Source of the DNA: a bacterium
Lineage (GTDB): Bacteria; Actinomycetota; Acidimicrobiia; Spongiisociales; UBA11373
Assembly: GCA_013202595.1 (NCBI GenBank)
Contig: JABMPV010000073.1
Location: 1-6,451 of the forward strand
Length of the DNA: 6,451 nt
Reading direction: 5' to 3'
The notes beneath the pieces are model-generated. The model worked only from the letters and a program-made list of their open reading frames with translations. It searched no databases and was not told the origin of the DNA. How positions within the stretch are numbered: position 1 is the stretch's first letter; the number at the start of each line of letters is the position of its first letter. Below are positions 1 to 4,930 of the stretch, one piece after another. A program made the position numbers and the translations under genes.

Positions 1-914
1 ATCACTCCTGATGTGAAGTACCCCGAGACGCACCGCTGGTCGCCCGAGCACGGTGCCGACGAGGCGGAGGGGCCCTTGAACTGCCCCCCGAAGTTGAATC
101 CGGTCACCTGGAAGAGGCCGAAGCCGGCAATGTGGTAGCGGCCGTTGCTGCCCACGCCGTTCAGATCATCGAAGAACGGAAGCGGGACCGGGTGTGCCAG
201 GAGAGCGAATAGATCCTCCGGGCTGCAAGAACTCGTCGGCGATGCTCCGGGGTCATCGGACACCCAGGCTCCCTCTGCCAGGTCCACAGCGCACGGGTGA
301 TTGGCCGTGAGCCAGCCAAAGCCGCCCGCCAGGACCCCGGCACCGTCGGTGTCCTGACCCGCCTGGGCATTGCACGGGTCGGCCGAGTTGCCGTCGTGGA
401 AGTAGATGGTGCGCTCGGATGTGGGGAGCGCAACCCCGAACGGGAACTCGCACTCGGAGATGATGAGCGGCAGCGTGCTCCGCAGTGCGGAGGGATGGCC
501 CCACACGGCGGCGGCGCCGGCGCGAACGTTGGTCCCGGACCAGCCGACCACCCGGGAGAAGAACTGCGGGGCGGTGGTTGATCCATCTGAGTTGAGGGTG
601 CTGGTGTGAACCGTCACGGTGCGCCCGGCGGCATCGAGGGACACGAGGTCCACCGCAGCGAGATGATCGGTCGCGTTCGCAGAGGCGTACTGCCGAGCCG
701 TTGCCCCGGCGGAGAGGGAGTCACATGGCCCGGTGCCGAGGGCGCAGTCCTCGGCGATCGCCAGAACGGCGGCATCGGCTCCATTGGCCAACTCGCGTCG
801 CTCCTGATATACGGAGGCCACATCGATAGCCAATCCGGCGGCTCCGAGAACCGCGACCATCACGAGTGCAGCGAATACGAGGGTGCTCCCCCGGTCGTCT
901 CTCAGCCACCGCAT
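1..914 (-). CDS. tadG: TadG-like Flp pilus assembly protein (partial, C-terminus beyond the left edge)
   Basis: The frame is open from ATG at 914 to the window edge, giving 304 codons without a stop. Residues 10-30 form one hydrophobic segment, followed by the TadG N-terminal pattern RRELANGADAAVLAIA (39-54), in which ADAA is the recognisable core. In the family this is a single-pass envelope protein that works with TadE/TadF in assembling or anchoring the Flp pilus. The exported part contains eight Cys (first two C57 and C64, the rest scattered), which could form disulfides outside the cell, and is rich in Gly, Ser and Pro. The ATG lies inside the last codons of tadE (13-nt overlap), preceded by a weak purine-rich stretch, so translation is probably coupled. 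It is the third gene of a flp-tadE-tadG run. The N-terminal assignment is firm; the rest of the protein is not recognisable by eye. It could equally be named a Tad-like secretion protein with a novel ectodomain. Confidence 0.82.
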   Translation of the reverse strand, partial: MRWLRDDRGSTLVFAALVMVAVLGAAGLAIDVASVYQERRELANGADAAVLAIAEDCALGTGPCDSLSAGATARQYASANATDHLAAVDLVSLDAAGRTVTVHTSTLNSDGSTTAPQFFSRVVGWSGTNVRAGAAAVWGHPSALRSTLPLIISECEFPFGVALPTSERTIYFHDGNSADPCNAQAGQDTDGAGVLAGGFGWLTANHPCAVDLAEGAWVSDDPGASPTSSCSPEDLFALLAHPVPLPFFDDLNGVGSNGRYHIAGFGLFQVTGFNFGGQFKGPSASSAPCSGDQRCVSGYFTSGV

Positions 915-1270
915 CTCATCACCGCCGTTGATTCGACCATCAGCGTGTGCGAGCCCAGCAGAGGAATCGACACGGTCATGGGATAGGACACGGTCACCGA
1001 AGCCGGCGACCCGGGTTCGCAACTCGAGGTGCTCACGGCTACAGACCCCGGGTCCAGGGTGTCCGCGGCTCCGACGGCGACTGTGGCTGCCAGGCCGGTA
1101 TCACGGGAGACTGCCAACTCCCTGACGCCTTCTCGGGCGGCATGGGTGACTGCGATCTTGGTCTGGTAGGCGCGGCCGAACCCGATAATGCCAAAGACCA
1201 CGATGATGAAGATCGGCAGGATGAGGGCGAACTCGACAAGAGCTGCGCCTTCTTCACGTGATGTGCTCAT
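902..1270 (-). CDS. tadE: TadE-like pseudopilin
   Basis: This is a 122-aa protein. Residues 6-14 read EEGAALVEF, the pseudopilin form of the Flp prepilin site: cleavage is expected after G8, with E13 at +5 and F14 at +6. The hydrophobic helix ALILPIFIIVVFGIIGFGRA (15-34) and the following THAAREGVRELA are hallmarks of the TadE family. The C-terminal region has two Cys (in SSCEP and MRCGG), a possible disulfide in the exported part. TadE proteins are processed by the TadV-type peptidase and act as minor pilins needed for pilus assembly at the inner membrane. I chose ATG 1270 because GGAGGG sits at 1274-1279, right before it; the frame extends further upstream to 1330 but that stretch is Arg/Pro-rich and overlaps a hairpin. 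It lies 63 nt after the pilin gene and overlaps the tadG start, consistent with one operon. Confidence 0.9.
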   Translation of the reverse strand: MSTSREEGAALVEFALILPIFIIVVFGIIGFGRAYQTKIAVTHAAREGVRELAVSRDTGLAATVAVGAADTLDPGSVAVSTSSCEPGSPASVTVSYPMTVSIPLLGSHTLMVESTAVMRCGG

Positions 1271-1283
1271 GATCCCTCCAAAG

Positions 1284-1317
1284 GGTGGCCCCGGGGCGGG
1301 GCGCTCCCGGGGCCACC
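1284..1317 (-). terminator. Strong GC-rich hairpin between flp and tadE (attenuator or mRNA stabiliser)
   Basis: Perfect 12-bp arms (GGTGGCCCCGGG at 1306-1317 and its complement at 1284-1295, minus-strand reading) enclose a 10-nt loop. The stem begins 16 nt after the pilin stop codon and ends just upstream of the tadE ribosome binding site. Only CTTT follows, not a full U-tract, so complete termination is unlikely. Partial termination or protection of the upstream pilin message from 3' decay would both give more pilin than TadE. The structure is seen directly; the function is inferred. Confidence 0.65.
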
Positions 1318-1333
1318 TCGTTCGGCGCAACCG

Positions 1334-1504
1334 CTACGGAGAGAGCGTGTTCGCCACGTTCTGGAAGATCCCGCTGACGCTCCCACCCAGGGCGGTTACG
1401 GCAACCAGGGCCACGACGGCGATGAGAGCGACCATGAGGCCGTACTCGACCATCGTTGCTCCCTCTTCGCGTGCGAGCAGTTCGTTGAGGTAATGCATCA
1501 GCAT
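1334..1504 (-). CDS. flp: Flp-type major pilin (class III prepilin)
   Basis: This short gene encodes 56 residues beginning MLMHYLNELLAREEGATMVE. The leader ends at G15, followed by ATMVEY: Glu at +5 and Tyr at +6 after the expected cleavage site, the diagnostic Flp prepilin signature. A hydrophobic helix (about 23-39) follows, then a short GGSVSGIFQNVANTLSP tail, giving a mature pilin of 41 residues, normal for the family. Flp pilins polymerise into thin bundled fibres used for adhesion, biofilm or, in some species, DNA uptake. Start choice: AGGAGGA at 1509-1515 lies 4 nt before ATG 1504; an in-frame ATG at 1498 is the alternative. The stop is TAG at 1334-1336. It is the first gene of the flp-tadE-tadG run and probably the most highly expressed, with a strong hairpin directly after it. 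The identification is very secure even though the gene is short. Confidence 0.93.
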   Translation of the reverse strand: MLMHYLNELLAREEGATMVEYGLMVALIAVVALVAVTALGGSVSGIFQNVANTLSP

Positions 1505-1508
1505 GTGC

Positions 1509-1515
1509 TCCTCCT
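1509..1515 (-). promoter_or_regulatory. Strong Shine-Dalgarno site of flp
   Basis: AGGAGGA on the minus strand is 4 nt before ATG 1504 and 10 nt before the alternative ATG 1498. It is the best ribosome binding site among the minus-strand genes and fits a gene whose product is needed in large amounts. Confidence 0.75.
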
Positions 1516-1598
1516 GTGGTCGGGCTGCGCCGGAAAGTCCCTGACGCAGCGAGTGACTACCTCGTCCTGCTCAGGATGACTAATCACTGGATGGGCGT

Positions 1599-1635
1599 CA
1601 TGGTGAAGATTCACCATTCGGAGGATCCGACCATG
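1599..1635. promoter_or_regulatory. Cluster of inverted repeats between luxR-type gene and flp
   Basis: An 8-bp perfect inverted repeat (ATGGTGAA / TTCACCAT, 2-nt centre) occupies 1600-1617. A second, 5-bp repeat (TCGGA / TCCGA) follows at 1618-1630. An outer pair CATGGT (1599-1604) / ACCATG (1630-1635) can enclose both, so two alternative pairings are possible. It starts 4 nt after the regulator's stop codon and about 95 nt upstream of flp. The low GC content of the main arms argues for a protein-binding operator rather than a terminator. A possible flp promoter reads TTCACC, 17 nt, ATTAGT (about 1577-1610 on the minus strand), which would overlap the 8-bp repeat; the boxes match consensus only weakly. 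The remaining 1505-1598 shows only short 5-bp inverted repeats. Confidence 0.4.
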
Positions 1636-1639
1636 CGGA

Positions 1640-2344
1640 TCAGGTTCGGTCGGAATTGGCGCGGGCGGCGATCCATCCCGTGGAGTGGGCCATTGCCACG
1701 GCCTCGACCCTGGACCGGGCAGCCAACTTGCCGAGCACGGATTGGACCTGATTACGCACCGTGACGGGCGAGACGTAGTCCATTTCGGCGATCTCTTCGA
1801 GAGTGAGGCCGGCGGCAAGCGACGCCAGTACCTCCTGCTCCCGTGGTGTGAGCGTCGCAAAGGGCTGGACCCGCCTGACGGCGCGATCGCGCGATGCACG
1901 GAGGTCACGCAAGAGGACGAATCGCTCGTCCGCATCGTTGAGGGACAACCCGGTGGCCAGGCGGTGGATGGCTTCGACCATACGATCCAGGGAGACTGTC
2001 GCCGCCAGCCACCCGGCCGCCCCTGCCTCGATCGCCGCTGCGAGACGCGGCCGTTCACCGTCTGGCGCGAGCACGATCACCCGCCACCCTGCGCCGTCCA
2101 GATTTCGGGTGAGCGCCTGGGGAGCTCCCGACTCGGCGAGATCGAGTGCCAGGAGAGCGATGTGGGACCCACCGTCACATGCCGAAGGAACTGCGCCGTC
2201 GAGCAACGGTTCGAGGAGTGTGGCGGAATGCAGTCCGGAGGTGGCGAGTGCACCAGCGAGACTGACGGCGTACGCGACCCTGTCGTCCACGACGAGCGCG
2301 TGGATGTGGGTGTTCGCGAACTGTGATCGGTACGGCGGCGGCAT
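1640..2344 (-). CDS. LuxR/NarL-family regulator with degenerate receiver domain
   Basis: The 234-aa protein has the NarL layout: a receiver-like domain (about 14-130), a linker, and a C-terminal LuxR/GerE helix-turn-helix (165-224). The HTH begins LTPREQEVLASLAAGLTLEE and continues through VSPVTVRNQVQSVLGKL, closely matching the family. In the receiver the acidic pair D20-D21 and a candidate phospho-acceptor D68 (LLALDL) are present. However, the switch Thr/Ser is Ala (A93 in VIVLAPDGE) and the catalytic Lys is Ala (A115 in GWLAATVS). It may therefore be phosphorylation-independent or respond to another signal. ATG 2344 is chosen because AGGAG is 5 nt upstream. The gene lies directly upstream of flp in the same direction, so it probably regulates the pilus operon, itself, or both; no histidine kinase is visible nearby. 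It is unrelated to the divergent ligase in function. Family assignment is secure, target is inference. Confidence 0.9.
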   Translation of the reverse strand: MPPPYRSQFANTHIHALVVDDRVAYAVSLAGALATSGLHSATLLEPLLDGAVPSACDGGSHIALLALDLAESGAPQALTRNLDGAGWRVIVLAPDGERPRLAAAIEAGAAGWLAATVSLDRMVEAIHRLATGLSLNDADERFVLLRDLRASRDRAVRRVQPFATLTPREQEVLASLAAGLTLEEIAEMDYVSPVTVRNQVQSVLGKLAARSRVEAVAMAHSTGWIAARANSDRT

Positions 2345-2386
2345 CCCGGCTCCTGGTCGCTCTGGAGGGGACTTCCCTGTCACCGC

Positions 2387-2400
2387 CCACTTACCACTTA
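2387..2400 (-). repeat. Tandem heptamer TAAGTGG x2 at the regulator's transcription start
   Basis: Two perfect adjacent copies of TAAGTGG on the minus strand overlap the edge of the candidate -10 box and the predicted start site. It may be a regulator binding site with a 7-bp step, or chance. Confidence 0.45.
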
Positions 2401-2428
2401 ACGTAGGCGCTTTGGTCTCATGGGCCAA
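2400..2428 (-). promoter_or_regulatory. Candidate promoter of the LuxR-type regulator
   Basis: TTGGCC (2423-2428) and TACGTT (2400-2405) are separated by 17 bp on the minus strand, resembling a housekeeping sigma promoter (TTGAcn / TAnnnT). Transcription would start near 2392, leaving a leader of roughly 48 nt with the AGGAG site. A perfect tandem heptamer (TAAGTGG twice, 2387-2400) sits just at the predicted start point. The assignment is from motif likeness only. Confidence 0.4.
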
Positions 2429-2452
2429 CTCATAGTGGTCACACCGCCGACC

Positions 2453-2458
2453 TATGAT
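2453..2458 (+). promoter_or_regulatory. -10 box of the ligase gene; probable leaderless transcript
   Basis: TATGAT lies 6 nt before GTG 2465, the spacing expected between a -10 box and the first transcribed base. No Shine-Dalgarno sequence precedes the GTG. Together these suggest an mRNA starting at or next to the start codon, a common arrangement in Actinobacteria. No convincing -35 box is seen. Confidence 0.5.
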
Positions 2459-2464
2459 CGGCTC

Positions 2465-4003
2465 GTGCACTTCGAGGACATCGTGCGGACCTCCGAGGAG
2501 GTGGCGAAGACTCGCTCCCGGCGCGCAAAGATCGCCGCTCTCTCGGACGCACTTCGCCGCACTCCCCCCGAGCAACTCTCGAGCGTCGTACCGTGGCTGT
2601 CGGGTGAGCTGCGCCAGGGGCGGATCGGCGTCGGGTATGCAGCCGCGGCGGCAGCCGACATCGCATCCGCTGAGAGATCCTCGCTCACGTTGGTCGAGGT
2701 CGACGCAGCGCTGGATCGGATCGCCGCAGTGAGCGGCGGGGGATCCCAGGAGCGTCGCAGGAGCGAGATCGCGGCACTCCTGGCTATGGCCACTGCCGGA
2801 GAGCAGGAGTATCTGATCGCTCTGATGACCGGCGATCTCCGGCAGGGGGCTCTGGCCGGGGTGCTGGTTGATGCGATCGCAGAGGCCGCCTCTGTGCCGG
2901 CTGGATCGGTACGGCGGGCGGCCATGATGGGAGCGAGTCTGGCGGAGGTCGCAGGGTCTGCGCTGGCAGGAGGTGAGCAGGCCCTGGCCGGCTTCGGACT
3001 GGTGGTGGGCCGGCCGCTGCAGCCGATGCTGGCATCGAGCGCTCGGTCTGCACGTGAGGCTCTGCCCGCGGGGACGCACGCCGCGGTCGAGGCGAAACTG
3101 GATGGGGCGCGAATCCAGGTTCACGTCGGTCCCGGCGGAGTCAGGGTGTTCACCAGGAATCTCCGCGATGTCACTGACGCTCTGCCCGAGGTGGTCGCAG
3201 CGATGGCAACCTTCGATGTGGCATCGATGGTCCTCGACGGTGAGGTGGTCGCCTTCGATGCCGACGGGAGGCCGAGGCCGTTCCAGGAGACCATGAGCCG
3301 GTTCGGGAGGAGCCTCGGCGTGCCCGCCATGGCGGTCGATGTGCCCATGACGCCGGTCATCTTCGATTGCCTCCACCTCGATGGTGAGGATCTCATCGAT
3401 CTCCCACTGATCGAACGATGGGAGCGCCTGGATGCCGTGGCACCGGCCGGACTGCTCGTCGAGCGCATCGAGACGGCCGATGCGGACGAGGCGGCGGAGT
3501 TCCTGGCCGCGGTCCTGGCGGCCGGCCACGAAGGGGTGGTCGTCAAGGCACGCGATTCGACATATCAGGCAGGCAGGAGAGGCGGCTCCTGGATCAAGGT
3601 GAAGCCCGTGCACACACTCGATCTGGTGGTGCTCGCCGCTGAGTGGGGATCGGGGCGGCGCCGCGGCCGTCTCAGCAACTTGCACCTCGGTGCCGCGGAC
3701 GGAGCGGGCGGGTACGTCATGCTGGGCAAGACGTTCAAGGGCCTCACAGACGAGATACTCGAATGGCAGACCGCGCGCTTCCTGGAGTTGGAGACCGGCA
3801 GGGAGGGCCACGTCGTCGTGGTGCGTCCCGAGCAGGTGGTCGAGATCGCATTCGACGGTGTCCAGGCCAGCACCCGATATCCCGGCGGAGTGACCCTGCG
3901 GTTTGCCCGGGTCAAGGGCTATCGCCCCGACAAGCGTCCCGACGAAGCGGACACCATCGACACCGTCAGGGCGATCCACCAGGGGCGCCGCCTCCCCACT
4001 TGA
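2465..4003 (+). CDS. ligB: ATP-dependent DNA ligase, LigB-like
   Basis: The enzyme seals nicks in duplex DNA by transferring AMP from ATP to a Lys and then to the 5' phosphate. At 512 aa it matches the size of mycobacterial LigB. Domains: an N-terminal helical DNA-binding domain (about 1-190), the adenylation domain (about 195-385) and an OB-fold (about 390-505). Catalytic motifs are present: motif I EAKLDGAR with the AMP-accepting K211; motif III VLDGEVVAFD with E260; motif IV HEGVVVKARDS with E356 and K361; motif V SWIKVKP with K378 and K380. All look intact. I prefer GTG 2465 to ATG 2420 because family members begin near the sequence HFEDIVRTSEEVA and because a -10 box lies between the two. 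Such ligases back up the NAD-dependent LigA and are usually dispensable repair enzymes. The DM13 gene follows 58 nt later. A Pol IV gene nearby gives a repair-flavoured neighbourhood, but a shared role is not shown. Confidence 0.93.
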   Translation: MHFEDIVRTSEEVAKTRSRRAKIAALSDALRRTPPEQLSSVVPWLSGELRQGRIGVGYAAAAAADIASAERSSLTLVEVDAALDRIAAVSGGGSQERRRSEIAALLAMATAGEQEYLIALMTGDLRQGALAGVLVDAIAEAASVPAGSVRRAAMMGASLAEVAGSALAGGEQALAGFGLVVGRPLQPMLASSARSAREALPAGTHAAVEAKLDGARIQVHVGPGGVRVFTRNLRDVTDALPEVVAAMATFDVASMVLDGEVVAFDADGRPRPFQETMSRFGRSLGVPAMAVDVPMTPVIFDCLHLDGEDLIDLPLIERWERLDAVAPAGLLVERIETADADEAAEFLAAVLAAGHEGVVVKARDSTYQAGRRGGSWIKVKPVHTLDLVVLAAEWGSGRRRGRLSNLHLGAADGAGGYVMLGKTFKGLTDEILEWQTARFLELETGREGHVVVVRPEQVVEIAFDGVQASTRYPGGVTLRFARVKGYRPDKRPDEADTIDTVRAIHQGRRLPT

Positions 4004-4047
4004 GGGAACCCGGAGCGCTCCATCGGCGTTGGTGGGGCATCGTCCCC

Positions 4048-4053
4048 GGAGGA
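4048..4053 (+). promoter_or_regulatory. Ribosome binding site fixing the GTG start of the DM13 gene
   Basis: GGAGGA is 8 nt upstream of GTG 4062. This decides between that start and the much longer upstream extension of the frame (to 3903), which would overlap the ligase coding region and is low-complexity Arg/Ser/Pro. Confidence 0.7.
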
Positions 4054-4061
4054 ATCGTCCT

Positions 4062-4709
4062 GTGACTCGCTGGGTCAAGCGTCATCGAGGCATCGCCGCT
4101 GCCATGGCCGGTTTCGGCCTCATCGCGATCGTCGTCGGCATTGTGTGGTTCCAACCCCACAAGCTGTTCATCGACGAGCGTGTCGACGAGGCACTGCCCG
4201 TCGTGACGACCACACAGGGACCGTCGCCAGCGGCCTCTGCTCCCTCCACGATCGCACCGCCGGTCACGACGACTGCCCCGGTAGGGGTGTCGAGCACGGC
4301 GGGCGTGCCCACCACGACGACCCCGGCGACGACCACCACGACGACCACGACCACGACCATGCCCGCCGGACCCGTCGTCATCCACACGAGCGAGTTGATC
4401 GAGGTGGGCCACGCCGGCACCGGAAGCGTTCTGATCGTCGAATTGGAGGATGGGAGCCGGGTGGTTCGATTCGAGGATCTTGACGAGTCCAATGGGCCTG
4501 ATCTGGTGGTGATCCTCTCGACCAGCGATCTGATCGCCGAACGAGACGCCTACCACCTGGGCGGATTCGTCGACATCGGGGAGTTGAAGGGCAACCAGGG
4601 CAATCAGAACTACGTGATCCCCGACGACGTGGACCTCACCGAGTACACCACGGTCGCCATCTGGTGCAGACGGTTCAACTACACCTTCAACGCCGCGACC
4701 ACTTCCTGA
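4062..4709 (+). CDS. Membrane-anchored DM13-domain protein with Thr-rich linker
   Basis: This is a 215-aa protein. A positively charged start (RWVKRHRG) precedes one membrane helix (about 10-30), with no obvious signal peptidase site, so it is probably anchored facing outward. Residues 47-104 are a Pro/Ser/Thr linker with ten consecutive Thr at 90-99, likely extended and perhaps glycosylated. Residues 107-210 match the DM13 domain: FEDLDESNGPDLVVILST, then LGGFVDIGELKGNQGNQNY, then VAIWCRRFNYTF. C202 in IWC is the conserved Cys that has been proposed as redox-active in this family, and it is the only Cys in the protein. The biochemical role of bacterial DM13 proteins is not established; electron transfer has been suggested on computational grounds. 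It lies 58 nt after the ligase in the same direction and may be cotranscribed. It converges with dinB. Domain assignment is confident, function is not. Confidence 0.88.
   Translation: MTRWVKRHRGIAAAMAGFGLIAIVVGIVWFQPHKLFIDERVDEALPVVTTTQGPSPAASAPSTIAPPVTTTAPVGVSSTAGVPTTTTPATTTTTTTTTTMPAGPVVIHTSELIEVGHAGTGSVLIVELEDGSRVVRFEDLDESNGPDLVVILSTSDLIAERDAYHLGGFVDIGELKGNQGNQNYVIPDDVDLTEYTTVAIWCRRFNYTFNAATTS
4311..4358 (+). repeat. Imperfect ACC/ACG trinucleotide repeat encoding poly-Thr
   Basis: Apart from one Pro-Ala pair, every codon here is ACC or ACG, giving T4-PA-T10 in the linker of the DM13 protein. The mixture of the two codons breaks up a pure repeat. Length may vary between strains by slippage. 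Confidence 0.75.
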
Positions 4710-4716
4710 AGGAGGT
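4709..4716 (+). promoter_or_regulatory. Perfect Shine-Dalgarno-like octamer after the DM13 stop
   Basis: AAGGAGGT, fully complementary to the usual 16S rRNA 3' end, begins at the last base of the DM13 stop codon. A TTG at 4725 follows at suitable spacing and opens a 113-codon frame, but that frame is antisense to dinB and looks like a shadow (Arg/Ser rich). The octamer may be a remnant of a lost downstream gene, or coincidence. Confidence 0.3.
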
Positions 4717-4717
4717 T

Positions 4718-4930
4718 CTAGCTGTTGTCGAGGGAGTCGGGGTCGAGGAACCGGTCCTCTCGTCGGCGGAGCGCGGCGCGGCGGACTGAGTTCTTTCCGA
4801 ACCGCTCCCGCGCAAGATCCACGGCGCGGTCGAGATCGGAGTGGCGGATTCCCACAGGGTTGCCCGGGCGGGTCGCCGGGTCTCCCGGCAGCGGTTGCAT
4901 GGGCAGTTCCATCTGGGTGACCGGCACCCG
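4718..4930 (-). pseudogene. dinB: Detached C-terminal tail of DinB, in frame after the amber codon
   Basis: Directly after TAG 4931-4933 the same frame stays open for 70 codons to TAG 4718-4720. It encodes VTQMELPMQPL, whose QMELPM fits the loose bacterial sliding-clamp-binding pattern (Gln, two residues, Leu, then hydrophobic). It then gives SDLDRAVDLARERFGKNSV, a helix resembling the C-terminal extension of actinobacterial DinB proteins. Its natural place is immediately after the little-finger domain, exactly where it lies. A GTG at 4927 could start a separate 69-aa protein, but no ribosome binding site precedes it. The frame, codon use and composition look preserved, so the interruption is either very recent or is bypassed. 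Readthrough would give a product of about 415 aa, a usual DinB length in this group. Whether the stretch is translated cannot be told from sequence. Confidence 0.75.

Noticed and set aside
1565..1576. Short inverted repeat TCCTG/CAGGA upstream of flp.
   Set aside because: Five-bp arms in GC-rich DNA occur often by chance; nothing else supports a role.
3903..4061. Longer N-terminus of the DM13 protein beginning inside the ligase gene.
   Set aside because: The stretch is an Arg/Ser/Pro/Thr shadow of the ligase end. GTG 4062 has a good ribosome binding site and starts right before the basic region and membrane helix.
1640..4078. A minus-strand frame of over 800 codons covering both the regulator and the whole ligase region.
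   Set aside because: Only the part from ATG 2344 has family motifs and a ribosome binding site. The upstream part is antisense to the ligase, whose motifs are all intact, and has a His/Arg/Pro/Gly-rich shadow composition.
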